The position numbers were made by a program, and so were the translations under genes. Of a stretch of 64,000 nucleotides of DNA, positions 45,026 through 54,492 are shown piece by piece. Source of the DNA: an uncultured Paracoccaceae bacterium (GTDB lineage: Bacteria > Pseudomonadota > Alphaproteobacteria > Rhodobacterales > Rhodobacteraceae); assembly GCA_938049225.1 (NCBI GenBank), contig CALICM010000051.1:62001-126000 (forward strand), in the 5' to 3' direction. The notes under the pieces are model-generated. The model was not told the DNA's origin. It saw only the letters and a list, made by a program, of their open reading frames with translations, and did not search any database. Positions within the stretch are counted from its first letter, which is position 1; every line of letters begins with the position of its first letter.

Positions 45026-46042
45026 ATGAAGACGAAATCCACAATATTCGCAGCCTTTGCTGCGACGCTGGTAAGCGCCACGACAGCTTTTGCGGAAAAA
45101 GAGATGATTGTCTCATCCTGGCTGCCGCCAACACACATCATGAACGAAATCGTCTGGCCTGAATTCATCAGTCGGATCGAAACGGCCACCGAGGGCCGCG
45201 TGACTGGCAAGATCGAGTATCAGCTTGCGTCCCCTCCGTCGCAAGCCGACCTGATCGAAGACGGCGGAGCTGATGCGGCGTGGATCTTCCATGGGTATAA
45301 TCCGGGCCGCTTTGTTACCACGAAACTGATCGAAATCCCGGGGCTTGAAGGCGATTCCGCTGCTGCCTCGGCCGCACATTGGCGTGCGCATCAAGAAGTT
45401 CTCGGGGCCGCAAACGAGCATGACGGCGTCATACCTGTGGCAATGATGGTCCACGCCCCCGGCATGCTGCACCTGTCGAAAGAAATCTCATCGCTGGACG
45501 AAGCAGCAGGTCTCAAGATCCGGTCTGGCGGAGGCGTTATGGGGGACGTCCTCGCAGGCCTCGATATGGCAGGTGTTCAGGTGTCGGCTCCCAAAGTGTA
45601 CGAAACCGTGTCGAATGGCGTTGCTGACGGAACGTTCTTCCCAGGCGATACGATTGCCATTCTGCGTCTGACTGAGGTTTTGCCCTACAGCTATCGGGTA
45701 CCTGGTGGTTTCTATCGCGGGTCATTCTCGATCGTCATGAGCGAGGAATTTCTTGATTCCGTCCGCGAAGACGACGCCGCGGCGATCCAGGCCGTACTTG
45801 GTGAGGATTTCTCCGCCTTTGCCGGTCGCGCGTGGGATGAAGGCAATGAACGCGGCGTCAACGCTCAGATGGAAACGGGGCAAGTTATCGATCTTGAGGG
45901 GGATGCAGCCGCCAAGTTTGTGGGCCTCGTCCCGCAGATCCAGCAATCAGTCCTTGAAGAAGTAAAGGCCGCAGGCGTTGATGCCGATGCCGCACTGGCG
46001 ATCATTCGCGAAACGATGACCGAATACAGCAACGGCAACTGA
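45026..46042 (+). CDS. TRAP transporter substrate-binding protein (DctP family)
   Basis: The 338-residue periplasmic binding protein starts with a signal peptide (MKTKSTIFAAFAATLVSATT then AFA) and a mature N-terminus EKEMIVSSWLPPTH. The DctP-family segment GGVMGDVLAGLDMAGVQVSA and the ligand-orienting region FYRGSFSIVMSEEFLDS are seen near residues 170-245. I chose the ATG at 45026 because GGGAGGAAG lies just upstream. It is followed directly by the small permease gene. Co-control with the phenylacetate genes suggests an aromatic acid ligand, but this is inferred. The partner large permease is disrupted. Confidence 0.92.
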   Translation: MKTKSTIFAAFAATLVSATTAFAEKEMIVSSWLPPTHIMNEIVWPEFISRIETATEGRVTGKIEYQLASPPSQADLIEDGGADAAWIFHGYNPGRFVTTKLIEIPGLEGDSAAASAAHWRAHQEVLGAANEHDGVIPVAMMVHAPGMLHLSKEISSLDEAAGLKIRSGGGVMGDVLAGLDMAGVQVSAPKVYETVSNGVADGTFFPGDTIAILRLTEVLPYSYRVPGGFYRGSFSIVMSEEFLDSVREDDAAAIQAVLGEDFSAFAGRAWDEGNERGVNAQMETGQVIDLEGDAAAKFVGLVPQIQQSVLEEVKAAGVDADAALAIIRETMTEYSNGN

Positions 46043-46543
46043 ATGAAGCGCATAATTGAGCGGGCAGGCTATTGGCTTGCCCGTATCTGCTTGGTTCTTA
46101 GCGGAACCTGTTTGATGGCGCTGATGTGCCTGACGGTTGCCGAAGTTGTCGCCCGATATGGTTTCAACGCACCAATCTTTGGGCGTCAGGATCTGGCGCA
46201 AATTTTGCTGGCCTGCTCGATCTTCTTAGCCTTGCCTGTCGTCACTCTACGAGGCCAACAAATCGACGTTGATTTGCTTGACTCCCTCTTTTCAAACCGT
46301 GCCGCATTTTGGCGCAATCGCGCGATCGAGCTGCTGACCAGCGGTGTGTTTATGACGATGGGTTTCTGGTTGTATGAGCGCGCAGAAAAGGCTCTCAGCC
46401 GTGGGTCCGCCACCGAAATGTTGTTCCTGCCGAAATACCCTTTGCTTGGCTTGATCGCGGCCGTGGTTTTCGCGACTGGTGTTCTTGTCGGTCTGCGCAG
46501 CGGTTATCTTATCTTTCGAACGCAACGCGATAGCGACACATGA
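46043..46543 (+). CDS. TRAP transporter small permease (DctQ family)
   Basis: The 166-residue membrane protein has four hydrophobic helices. FGRQDLAQILLACSIFLALP and TLRGQQIDVDLL are typical DctQ segments around helix 2. It starts at the first base after the dctP stop and overlaps the dctM start by four bases (ATGA). It would form the membrane part together with the large permease, which is split by an insertion sequence. Confidence 0.92.
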   Translation: MKRIIERAGYWLARICLVLSGTCLMALMCLTVAEVVARYGFNAPIFGRQDLAQILLACSIFLALPVVTLRGQQIDVDLLDSLFSNRAAFWRNRAIELLTSGVFMTMGFWLYERAEKALSRGSATEMLFLPKYPLLGLIAAVVFATGVLVGLRSGYLIFRTQRDSDT

Positions 46544-47042
46544 CGATTGCCTTGATTGCCTTTGCTATCGTGATCGCCCTTGTCCTGGCGCGGGTTCCCA
46601 TTGGCATCGCCATGGGAACGGTTGGTGCGATCGGCTTTGTTTACTTGCGGGATTGGCGCTGGTCTGCGGGGCTTGGGCCTGCTGCAGATTCCGTTTTAGA
46701 TGTCGCTCAAAACGACGCCTTATCGGTCATTCCGCTGTTTATCCTGATGGGCATGATCATTGCCCAAAGCGGGATGGCCCATGACTTGTACCGCGCGGCC
46801 TATGCAGTTGTGGGGCGATTGCCCGGTGGTCTGGCCATGTCAACCATTCTGGCGTGTGGTGGTTTCTCGGCCGTCTCAGGCTCATCGCTGGCGACGGCCG
46901 CAACAATGTCAAAAGTAGCCCTCCCGTCGATGCGGAAATTTGGATACCATGACAGATGGTGTGGTTGCCGCCCTACTCAGACGGCATCGCAATGTGCCAG
47001 GATAGTGGTGTTTACGACCACTGAGCAGAAAGGACGGCAATC

Positions 47043-48071
47043 GTGACAAAGGATATTATGATAGGCGTTGATCTGGCAAAGAATATTTTCCAACTGCACG
47101 CAGCATCGATGACAGGACAGCCAAAGTTTCGCAAGAAACTGACCAGACTGAGCTTCGCTCGTTTCATGGCAGAGCATCCGCCGGCAGTGGTGGTGATGGA
47201 GGCTTGCGGCAGTGCACATTACTGGGCCCGCGAGATTGTCCGGCTTGGCCATGAGGTGAAGTTGATTGCTCCCCATTATGTAAGGCCGTTTGTGAAGCGT
47301 CAAAAGAATGATGCGGTAGACGCCGAGGCAATTGTAATCGCAGCCCAGCGACCAGAGATGCGCTTTGTTGAGCCGAAGTCTGCCGAACAACAAAGCAAGG
47401 CAATCCTGTTTCGTGCCCGGGAACGGCTCGTCCATCAGCGAACCGAACTGGTCAATGCGTTGAGGGCCTGTCTGTATGAGTACGGTCATGTCGTTCCGCA
47501 AGGAATAAACAACGTCAGCAAGATCGCCGACATTCTTGATGCGCCCGACAGCGATCTGCCGGGTATAATGCAGGAGGAATGCCGGGATTTGTTGAAACAG
47601 ATTGCTGAACAAACGGTGCGGATCAATATGCGCACCGTCAAGATCAAGACTCTGGCGACACAAGCCACCTCCTCGCGGCGATTGCAGACAATGCCCGGCG
47701 TTGGTCCAATGACAGCACTGGCAATCGAAGCCTTTGCCCCGCCGATGGAGAACTTCAAATGTGGGCGCGACTTTGCCGCATGGCTTGGTCTTGTTCCACG
47801 CCAATTCTCATCTGGTGGCAAAGAGCGTCTTGGACGCATTTCGAAGGCAGGACAGGCTGACATCCGCAGACTGCTGATTATTGGCGCGATGTCGCGCCTG
47901 AACTGGCTAGGCCGCAAGTCAATTCCCGATGGTTCATGGCTGGCACGGATGATAGCGCGAAAGCCCAGGATGCTTGTAGCGACCGCTTTGGCAAATAAGA
48001 TGGCCCGCATGATATGGGCCATGTTGACCAAGAATGAAGATTACCGAGTTCCGGCACAGGCAGCAGCATGA
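47043..48071 (+). CDS. IS110 family transposase (DEDD type, IS1111 group)
   Basis: The 342-residue recombinase has the N-terminal RuvC-like DEDD domain, with D in MIGVDLAKNIFQLHA, E in VVMEACGSAHYWARE and D residues in KNDAVDAEAIVIAA. The C-terminal IS116/IS110/IS902 domain has TMPGVGPMTALAIEAFA and WLGLVPRQFSSGGKERLGR with the conserved serine. The start is GTG 47043 with AAAGGA upstream. Full length suggests that it is functional. Confidence 0.96.
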   Translation: MTKDIMIGVDLAKNIFQLHAASMTGQPKFRKKLTRLSFARFMAEHPPAVVVMEACGSAHYWAREIVRLGHEVKLIAPHYVRPFVKRQKNDAVDAEAIVIAAQRPEMRFVEPKSAEQQSKAILFRARERLVHQRTELVNALRACLYEYGHVVPQGINNVSKIADILDAPDSDLPGIMQEECRDLLKQIAEQTVRINMRTVKIKTLATQATSSRRLQTMPGVGPMTALAIEAFAPPMENFKCGRDFAAWLGLVPRQFSSGGKERLGRISKAGQADIRRLLIIGAMSRLNWLGRKSIPDGSWLARMIARKPRMLVATALANKMARMIWAMLTKNEDYRVPAQAAA

Positions 48072-48330
48072 TCAATATGCAGCAGAATCTGCCTGGCGCT
48101 GGATAAAGGAGGTGTGAGAAGGCGACGACCCGAATGGGCAAAATGATCAATCAGATCTGGATCAGGAAAACCAGTTAAGAGTCGTGAGCGTAACAGCTCG
48201 GAAGTCAGATTTGGACCTGCTCCGCAGATCACCATACCGGCCAGCGGCTTCTGAAAACGCCGCACTTAAAGGCCTGACAGAAGACCGCACTTGATCACAT
48301 GCTCATCGGAACAAAATCTTCTTGCATCAC
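48072..48330 (+). ncRNA. Non-coding right end of the IS, candidate guide (seek/bridge) RNA region
   Basis: About 260 bases between the transposase stop and the right inverted repeat have no coding frame of note. IS1111-group elements are reported to encode their target-guiding RNA in this position, while IS110-group elements carry it in the left end. The RNA limits and the loops that would pair with the dctM target cannot be set by eye. The assignment is inferred from family knowledge only. Confidence 0.4.
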
Positions 48331-49287
48331 GGGCGGCAACCACAGAAGTCTCTCTACTGCCTCGGTTGCAGCGGGCGGAACGCTGGGCATCTTGATCCCG
48401 CCCAGCATCATTTTGATCATCTACGGGTTCCTAACCGGCCAATCCATCGGCAAGCTATTCCTTGCGGGCATTCTGCCAGGGTTGCTGGGCATTCTGCTTT
48501 ATCTCGCCGCCGTCGCTTTTGTCGTTTGGCGCAAACCAGACGCAGGACCCGCCGGAAACCCGATGGACTGGGCAGAAGCTCGCGCCTGCGTTCTGCGTGT
48601 GATCCCGATCCTTGTGCTGTTTGTGATCATTATCGGTGGCATCTACGGTCAGATTTTCACGGCTGACGAGGCCGCTGGCGTGGGCGCATTTGGGGCGATT
48701 GTCATCTCAGTCCTCATCGGGCGATTTTCTTGGACAGGGCTTATTGATGCACTGTCGCAAACCGTGCGCACCTCGGTCGGTCTGTTCGTGCTTTTGATCG
48801 GTGCCGACCTGTTTAACCGACTGATCACACGCGCCGGGCTGACAGATGATCTTCTGGCATTCTTGCAAGGCGCAGGGCTGGAACCCTTTGCGGTCCTTGG
48901 TCTTATCGTGTTGATCTATTTAGTGCTTGGGGCGGTCTTCGAAAGCCTTTCGATGATCACCTTGACCGTGCCGGTATTCGCACCCTTGATCGCCTCTCTC
49001 GGATTCTTCGAGGGGGACATCAGCGGTGAGATGGCGCTGATCTGGTTCGGGATCATTGTCGTGGTCGTGACCGAGATTTCGCTGATCACTCCGCCAATTG
49101 GATTGAATGTGTTCGTCCTGCGATCCGTCGTCACGGATGTCTCTGCAGCGACAATCTTTAGGGGCGTCACCCCGTTTTGGATCGCCGATATTATTAGATT
49201 GATTTTCTTAATTGCGCTGCCGTTCTTTGCGCTTTTGTTGCCGATGGGTGTTTGGGGATTTGGATAAGTAACTGCAGGGGGGACCAA

Positions 49288-49470
49288 ATGAATAACCTGA
49301 TCGGACGACTAAAGACCTGCCATCTCGACCATTTTCGCACGGATTTGCGCAATATCTGCGGCCCCTTTGATGTGGCTAACAGGCAACACGAACACGCCAA
49401 CATACATGGTCACAGAAAAGGGCGCGGACATGGTGAAAGCCGCGCGCCGGGGATAAGGAATTCTCCCTAA
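49288..49470 (+). CDS. Small hypothetical ORF after the TRAP genes
   Basis: A 60-codon frame starts at an ATG preceded by GGGGGG five bases away and ends before a terminator hairpin. The product is rich in His, Arg and Asn and has no recognisable domain or membrane segment. It could be a real small protein at the end of the TRAP operon or a leftover of a longer gene. Confidence 0.3.
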   Translation: MNNLIGRLKTCHLDHFRTDLRNICGPFDVANRQHEHANIHGHRKGRGHGESRAPGIRNSP

Positions 49471-49471
49471 G

Positions 49472-49505
49472 AAGGCCCGGCGTTTGACGTCGGGCCTTTT
49501 CTTTT
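49472..49505 (+). terminator. Rho-independent terminator between the TRAP and paaE ends
   Basis: AAGGCCCGGCG and CGTCGGGCCTT form a strong stem with a short TTTGA loop, followed by TTCTTTT. It ends the rightward TRAP transcript. The paaE stop on the other strand overlaps its T-run. Confidence 0.88.
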
Positions 49506-50574
49506 AATGCCCAGCCTGGTCGTAATCCCAAACCACTTTTTTGCCTGAGACTGGATAACACTGGCAGGTTAGAACAAAGCCCGCATCAACCTCGTAGTCT
49601 TCAAGTGCATGGTTGCTGATCATTTCAACTTCACCTTCTAAGACCTTGGCCTTGCAGGTCGAACAGACACCTGCCTTACAGGCGAAGGGCGCATCAAGGT
49701 TGCCCGCCAGGGCGGCTTCCAAGAGGCTGGTCTTGGGCGGAATAATTAAAGACCGCGCCTCGCCTCCAAGGGCCACCCGGCCCTCAACACCATCTTCCAT
49801 CTCTGACGCGTCAGCGATCGGTTCAGGCAAACGACCGTGTTGGGCAGAAGCAAAGAGCTCAAACCGGATCTGTTCCTTAGACAGCCCGTGTTCTGTCAGC
49901 GCCTCCGAAATCGCGAGCATCATCGGCTCTGGTCCGCAAATAAACGCCATATCGACTGCGCTGATATCAATCCACGTCCGAAACAATGCCGCGCACTTTT
50001 CGCCATCCACTCGACCCCGAAAAAGGTCAATCTCACGGCTGTCATCCTCCAGGATGTGAATGACGTTAAACCTGCCTAGATGCTGGTTTTTCAAATCCTC
50101 CAACTCTTCACGGAACATGATCGTGTTGGAATTGCGGTTGGCATAGACCAACGTGAAACGCGCGTCAGGCTCACTCTCCAAACCCGTCCGCAGTATCGAC
50201 AGAACCGGCGTGATACCAGACCCGCCCGCGAATGCGAGGTAGTGCGGGGCGTTGCCCTCGGCCTTGGCAAAGAACTTGCCCATCGGGGGCATCGCTTCAA
50301 GCACATCACCGACGACAAGGTCCGTATTGGCCCAGGTCGAAAAAGCGCCGCCAGAGACCCGCTTTATGCCCACTTGGAGCACGTCATCTTGCTGACCGGC
50401 ACAGATCGAATAAGACCGCCGAAGCTCTTGATCCCCGAACTGACGCCGGAACGTCAGATACTGGCCTTGCGTGAAATCAAAACCCGCGCCATCTGTCGGT
50501 TTAAGCGTAAGCACCACCGCGTCGCGGATGGTCTTTTCAATCCTAGTGACGGTCAGCGGATGGAAATGGGCCAT
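49504..50574 (-). CDS. paaE: PaaE: phenylacetyl-CoA epoxidase reductase subunit
   Basis: The 356-residue protein passes electrons from NADPH via FAD and a 2Fe-2S centre to the PaaA diiron site. The FAD-binding part has RRSYSICAG, and the NAD region has FAGGSGITPVLSILRT and FICGPEPMM. The C-terminal plant-type ferredoxin has CKAGVCSTCKAKV plus a later cysteine in VLTCQCYP. I chose the ATG at 50574, ten bases after paaD. It is the last gene of the paaJABCDE operon. Confidence 0.96.
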   Translation of the reverse strand: MAHFHPLTVTRIEKTIRDAVVLTLKPTDGAGFDFTQGQYLTFRRQFGDQELRRSYSICAGQQDDVLQVGIKRVSGGAFSTWANTDLVVGDVLEAMPPMGKFFAKAEGNAPHYLAFAGGSGITPVLSILRTGLESEPDARFTLVYANRNSNTIMFREELEDLKNQHLGRFNVIHILEDDSREIDLFRGRVDGEKCAALFRTWIDISAVDMAFICGPEPMMLAISEALTEHGLSKEQIRFELFASAQHGRLPEPIADASEMEDGVEGRVALGGEARSLIIPPKTSLLEAALAGNLDAPFACKAGVCSTCKAKVLEGEVEMISNHALEDYEVDAGFVLTCQCYPVSGKKVVWDYDQAGH

Positions 50575-50584
50575 ATCAAACGCC

Positions 50585-51058
50585 TTAGATACATTTGAAA
50601 TAGTCGAACGGTTCAAGGCAATCGGTGCAGCGCCATTGTGCCTTGCATGGAGTCGAGCCGAACTGGCTGACGCGCTCAACCGCCTGCGACTTGCACTGTG
50701 GGCAACGATCCGGCCCACCAGAGGCTTGTGGTGGTGCTATGCCATAACTTTCAAGTCGCGCCCGGCCCTTTTCTGACAGCCAATCTGTTGTCCAGGCAGG
50801 GGCGATCTGTGTTTTTAGGTGGACCGATGGTACCCCCTGTTTTGCCAAGGCCGTTTCGATGTCCATGGCAATCACCGCCATCGCCGGGCAGCCCGAGTAG
50901 GTCGGCGTGATAATTATCTTAACGTAGTCACCTGAAACCGACACAGCCCGCACCACGCCCAGATCCACGACCGAGATCACCGGAATCTCGGGATCAGGTA
51001 CGGCGTCCAGCCAGGTCCAAACCTGCGCCTCAGATATGTTGGCTGAGGCCGTCACCAA
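50585..51058 (-). CDS. paaD: PaaD: phenylacetyl-CoA epoxidase assembly subunit
   Basis: The 157-residue protein has an N-terminal DUF59/MIP18-like domain (PDPEIPVISVVDLGVVR and YSGCPAM) linked to iron-sulfur or diiron maturation. A C-terminal zinc-ribbon-like tail carries CPQCK, the STPCKAQWRCTDC pattern and a final FKC. It overlaps paaC by seven bases. Confidence 0.95.
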   Translation of the reverse strand: MVTASANISEAQVWTWLDAVPDPEIPVISVVDLGVVRAVSVSGDYVKIIITPTYSGCPAMAVIAMDIETALAKQGVPSVHLKTQIAPAWTTDWLSEKGRARLESYGIAPPQASGGPDRCPQCKSQAVERVSQFGSTPCKAQWRCTDCLEPFDYFKCI

Positions 51059-51807
51059 ACAGCGCCGGGGTAGGATCGTTGCAGGATCTGCATTGTCGCC
51101 AACATGTGCCCCAGATGTTCTGTATGCCGGAAACCGCTGCGACCGCCGAAATGGGCGAATGTGCTTTTAGGCGTGCGCAAAGATGCGTCTGACAAAATAC
51201 CCTGCACTTTCGTATCCCAGTCGTTGCGAATAGAGGCTGGTAAAACGGCAATGCCTGCCGCTTGCATGGCCTGATCCGTGTCATCCTCACCGAACAATTC
51301 CCCGGCGTAGGGCCACAGATAGTCGAGGGCCGCCTGCATCCGAGTGTTGCTTTCTTCTGTGCCATTGCCCAAAGCGATCACGGTCTCGGCCGAGCGGTCG
51401 AGGTGATAGTTCGCCTCTTTCAGCGATTTCCCTGAGAAATCGGCCACGCGCTTATCCGAAGATCCGCAAAGCGCGGTCAGCCAAGGCACCTGAAAGGCAT
51501 CAAACAGGAATTGGCGCATCAAAGTGCGTCCGAAATCCTCGTTTGGGACTTCCAACATCAGGATATTGCGAAAATCATAGACGTCACGCAGGTAAGCCAG
51601 ATCATTTGCACTTCGACCCTTGCCTTCCACCTCAGCCGCATAGCCCAGCCAAAGCTGGGTTTGCCCAATCAGATCAAGGGCCGTGTTGGCCAGTGCAATG
51701 TCTTCTTCCAAGGCTGGCGCCACGCCGCACCATTCCGAGGTCCGATGCCCGAGGACAAGCGCATTGTCTCCTTGCCGCAACAGAAATTCGAACAGATGCT
51801 TCATCAC
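51052..51807 (-). CDS. paaC: PaaC: phenylacetyl-CoA epoxidase structural subunit
   Basis: The 251-residue ferritin-like protein is the non-catalytic partner of PaaA. LRQGDNALVLGHRTSEWCG near the N-terminus and DLAYLRDVYDFRNILMLEVP near residue 70 are typical. It starts four bases inside the end of paaB and overlaps paaD, so the subunits are translationally coupled. Confidence 0.96.
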   Translation of the reverse strand: MMKHLFEFLLRQGDNALVLGHRTSEWCGVAPALEEDIALANTALDLIGQTQLWLGYAAEVEGKGRSANDLAYLRDVYDFRNILMLEVPNEDFGRTLMRQFLFDAFQVPWLTALCGSSDKRVADFSGKSLKEANYHLDRSAETVIALGNGTEESNTRMQAALDYLWPYAGELFGEDDTDQAMQAAGIAVLPASIRNDWDTKVQGILSDASLRTPKSTFAHFGGRSGFRHTEHLGHMLATMQILQRSYPGAVW

Positions 51808-52088
51808 ATTTTGCCAACCTCGTCGGGGATGTCGTAAAAGGTCGGGTGGCGATACACCTTGTCGCGTGCCGGGTCGTACATCGGACCTTTTTCCGACGGG
51901 CTAGAGGCGGTGATCTTCTCGGCCTCAATCACCCAGATGCTCACCCCCTCGTTGCGCCGAGTGTAGACATCACGCGCATTCTTGACGGCATGTTCTGCAT
52001 CCGCCGCATGAAGCGAGCCGACATGCCTGTGGCTCATCCCGTGTTGCCCACGGATAAACACTTCCCAAAGGGGCCATTCCTTGCTCAT
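51804..52088 (-). CDS. paaB: PaaB: phenylacetyl-CoA epoxidase small subunit
   Basis: The 94-residue protein bridges PaaAC units in the epoxidase complex. EWPLWEVFIRGQHGMSHRHV and SLHAADAEHAVKNARDVYTR are the conserved core. The ATG at 52088, four bases after paaA, is preferred to a longer frame from 52133 that lies within paaA. Confidence 0.96.
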   Translation of the reverse strand: MSKEWPLWEVFIRGQHGMSHRHVGSLHAADAEHAVKNARDVYTRRNEGVSIWVIEAEKITASSPSEKGPMYDPARDKVYRHPTFYDIPDEVGKM

Positions 52089-52092
52089 GCGC

Positions 52093-53070
52093 TTACTCCG
52101 CCGCCAATTTGCGTGCGGCTTTCTTCTCTGCATGGGCGTTCATCGCATCGCGCACCCAAGCCCCGTCATCCCAAGCCTTTTGACGCGCACTTAGCCTATC
52201 GACATTGCACGGACCATTGCCCGAGATTACATCAAAAAACTCATTCCAATCAGGCTCGGTAAAATCGTACTGGCCGTTCTCTTCATTCCATGTCAAATCT
52301 TCATCTGGGATCGTCAGACCGAGGTATTCTGCCTGCGGCACGGTTTCATCGACGAACTTTTGACGCAGTTCGTCATTGGTGTTCATCTTGATTTTCCAAG
52401 CCATGGATTGAGACGAATGCACGCTGTCCTTGTCCGAGGGCCCGAACATCATGAGCGCGGGATACCAGAACCGGTTCAAGGCATCCTGCGCCATACGCTT
52501 TTGCTCTGCCGTTCCTTTCACCATGGCCATCATGATGTGAAAGCCTTGCCGTTGATGAAAGCTTTCTTCCTTGCAGACACGCACCATCGCGCGGGCATAG
52601 GGCCCATAAGAGGTGCGCTGGAGCGGCACCTGATTCATGATAGCCGCGCCGTCGACCAACCAGCCGACCGCCCCCATATCTGCCCATGTCAGGGTCGGAT
52701 AATTGAAAATCGATGAATACTTCATCCGCCCGTCCAGCAGCATTTGGGTCATCTCATCACGCGACACGCCAAGGGTTTCAGCCGCACAATATAGATAAAG
52801 ACCATGCCCTGCCTCATCCTGCACCTTGGCAAGCAGATTGGCCTTGCGTTCCAGGGTCGGGGCACGGGTGATCCAGTTGCCTTCCGGCAGCTGGCCCACA
52901 ATCTCGGAATGGGCATGCTGGCCGACCTGCCGGATCAGGGTCTTGCGATAGCCTTCCGGCATCCAATCCTTTGGCTCGATCTTCTCACCTGCATCGATCC
53001 GCGCCTGAAACGCGGCAAGCTGTTCAGGATCGTCTTTTGTCGCTTCGGACTTTACCATCTGTGCATACAT
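52093..53070 (-). CDS. paaA: PaaA: phenylacetyl-CoA epoxidase catalytic subunit
   Basis: The 325-residue diiron oxygenase subunit makes the ring-1,2-epoxide of phenylacetyl-CoA with O2. Ligand motifs are seen in [16 protein letters not shown] and in [13 protein letters not shown]. The N-terminal region and length fit the family. It follows paaJ by ten bases and begins the paaABCDE core. Confidence 0.97.
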   Translation of the reverse strand: MYAQMVKSEATKDDPEQLAAFQARIDAGEKIEPKDWMPEGYRKTLIRQVGQHAHSEIVGQLPEGNWITRAPTLERKANLLAKVQDEAGHGLYLYCAAETLGVSRDEMTQMLLDGRMKYSSIFNYPTLTWADMGAVGWLVDGAAIMNQVPLQRTSYGPYARAMVRVCKEESFHQRQGFHIMMAMVKGTAEQKRMAQDALNRFWYPALMMFGPSDKDSVHSSQSMAWKIKMNTNDELRQKFVDETVPQAEYLGLTIPDEDLTWNEENGQYDFTEPDWNEFFDVISGNGPCNVDRLSARQKAWDDGAWVRDAMNAHAEKKAARKLAAE

Positions 53071-53080
53071 CGCGTTGCTC

Positions 53081-54277
53081 CTATGTCCGTTCTAAAATCA
53101 GCGCCGTGCCTTGGCCGACACCCACGCACATCGTACAAAGAGCATAGCGCCCGCCTGTGCGTTTCAATTGATAAGCTGCTGCCATGACCAATCGCGCGCC
53201 CGACATGCCTAAAGGGTGTCCAAGCGCAATCGCGCCCCCGTTCGGGTTTACATGGGGGGCGTCGTCTGGCAGGCCCAACTCGCGCAATACAGCAAGACTC
53301 TGGCTGGCAAAGGCTTCGTTCAGCTCGATCACATCCATCCGGTCCAGCGTCAGTTCTGCCCGTGCCAATACCTTCTTCACGGCAGGTACAGGCCCGATCC
53401 CCATGACACGCGGGGCCACACCTGCGGCAGCCATCCCCACAACACGTGCGAGCGGTGCTGTCTTGGTCGCTGCCGCCTCATCGCCCAACAGCAACGCTGC
53501 GGCGCCATCATTGACACCCGACGCATTGCCCGCGGTTACGGTCTTGTTCGGCCCATTCACGCCTTTTAGCTTGCCAAGCTTTGCAGCATCAACGCCGGGA
53601 CGAGGGTGTTCGTCGGCCTCAAATATAATTGGTTCGCCTTTGCGCTGTGGAATTTCCACGCGCATCAGTTCATCGGCAAAAACGCCAGCCTTGGCCGCCG
53701 CTTCATACTTGGCCTGCGAGAAAGCTGCGAAGGCATCCTGATCCGCGCGCGAAACACCATAGTCCTCGGCGACATTGTCCGCCGTTTCAGGCATCGAATC
53801 CGTCCCAAAGGCATCTTTCATCTTCGGGTTCACAAACCGCCAGCCAATCGTCGTGTCATAGACCGCATTGGTGCGCGAAAAGGGAGCATGGGCTTTGGGC
53901 ATTACAAATGGCGCGCGGCTCATGCTTTCGACACCGCCTGCAATTGCTAGCATATAATCACCCGCCTTAATGCCGCGCGCCGCCATGCCGACCGCATCCA
54001 TGCCGGACGCGCACAGACGATTGATCGTCGTGCCCGGCACGGATTCAGGTAAGTCAGCCAAAAGAGCAGCCATCCGGGCAACATTTCGATTGTCTTCCCC
54101 GGCTTGATTGGCGTCGCCCAAGATCACGTCATCTACAGCGCCAAAGTCAACATCCGGGTTCCGCCGGACCAATTCAGCAATTGGCATCGCCGCAAGGTCA
54201 TCCGTGCGCACAGAAGAAAGCTCGCCGCCGTAGCGGCCAATCGGAGTTCTAACGGCGTCAAGAATATAGGCGGTCAT
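53081..54277 (-). CDS. paaJ: 3-oxoadipyl-CoA/3-oxo-5,6-dehydrosuberyl-CoA thiolase
   Basis: The 398-residue thiolase performs two cleavage steps of the pathway, giving acetyl-CoA and succinyl-CoA. Active cysteine is in [14 protein letters not shown]. The histidine is in [16 protein letters not shown] and the second cysteine in [13 protein letters not shown]. It is the first gene of the leftward operon and is preceded by an inverted repeat. PcaF of the beta-ketoadipate pathway is a close relative and would be the alternative name. Confidence 0.95.
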   Translation of the reverse strand: MTAYILDAVRTPIGRYGGELSSVRTDDLAAMPIAELVRRNPDVDFGAVDDVILGDANQAGEDNRNVARMAALLADLPESVPGTTINRLCASGMDAVGMAARGIKAGDYMLAIAGGVESMSRAPFVMPKAHAPFSRTNAVYDTTIGWRFVNPKMKDAFGTDSMPETADNVAEDYGVSRADQDAFAAFSQAKYEAAAKAGVFADELMRVEIPQRKGEPIIFEADEHPRPGVDAAKLGKLKGVNGPNKTVTAGNASGVNDGAAALLLGDEAAATKTAPLARVVGMAAAGVAPRVMGIGPVPAVKKVLARAELTLDRMDVIELNEAFASQSLAVLRELGLPDDAPHVNPNGGAIALGHPLGMSGARLVMAAAYQLKRTGGRYALCTMCVGVGQGTALILERT

Positions 54278-54313
54278 AGGGTACCTTCACGGAGCGTCGC
54301 ACAAACAATAACA

Positions 54314-54350
54314 TGTTACGCAAATTTCGGAAGCCATAAATTGCGTAACA
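54314..54350. promoter_or_regulatory. Perfect 10-bp inverted repeat upstream of paaJABCDE
   Basis: TGTTACGCAA (54314-54323) and TTGCGTAACA (54341-54350) are exact inverted copies 17 bases apart, 37 bases before the paaJ start. The position and symmetry suggest an operator for a dimeric regulator such as PaaX. A related but closer-spaced repeat lies before the TRAP genes. Which protein binds is inferred. Confidence 0.65.
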
Positions 54351-54492
54351 TATTTCATCTTTGTGCCTCAAATCTTGTCACAAGATCAGTTCTTAAGAAT
54401 CGTCATTGGCGCCATAGGTCCGACCTCTCGATGAATGTCAGCTTTGCATGAAGTTCGCGCAGAAGCTTCCGTTGCATGGCCCGCGCGTAATC

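Larger units (their letters stand above)
46956..48348 (+). mobile_element. IS110 family (IS1111 group) insertion sequence
   Basis: The element is 1393 bases long, deduced from the interrupted dctM frame. Subterminal inverted repeats of 14 bases (TGTGGTTGCCGCCC) lie at 46960-46973 and, reversed, at 48331-48344, each four bases from an end. AG occurs at both junctions, so the exact edges may be shifted by two bases. No longer target duplication is present, as is usual for the IS1111 group. It holds one transposase gene and a long non-coding right end. Confidence 0.92.
46540..49267 (+). pseudogene. TRAP transporter large permease (DctM family), split by an insertion sequence
   Basis: The first 138 codons (46540-46955) encode the N-terminal helices and end at MRKFGYHD. 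The C-terminal part resumes at 48349 and reads LSTASVAAGGTLGILIPPS to the stop at 49267. Joining base 46955 to 48349 restores codon AGT and a continuous 444-residue protein with the conserved GY-x-D-S-L-x-T...AAGGTLGILIPPS of DctM. Between them lies a complete IS110/IS1111-type element. The gene is thus a recent insertion mutant. The TRAP transporter should be inactive unless the element leaves precisely. Confidence 0.93.

Noticed and set aside
46540-47046. The 168-codon frame that starts as dctM and runs into the IS
   Set aside because: Its last 30 codons are IS end sequence; it is the truncated product of the interrupted gene, not a gene of its own.
54278-54492. Gap before paaJ considered for a small gene
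   Set aside because: Only short frames without ribosome sites; the notable content is the inverted repeat reported above.
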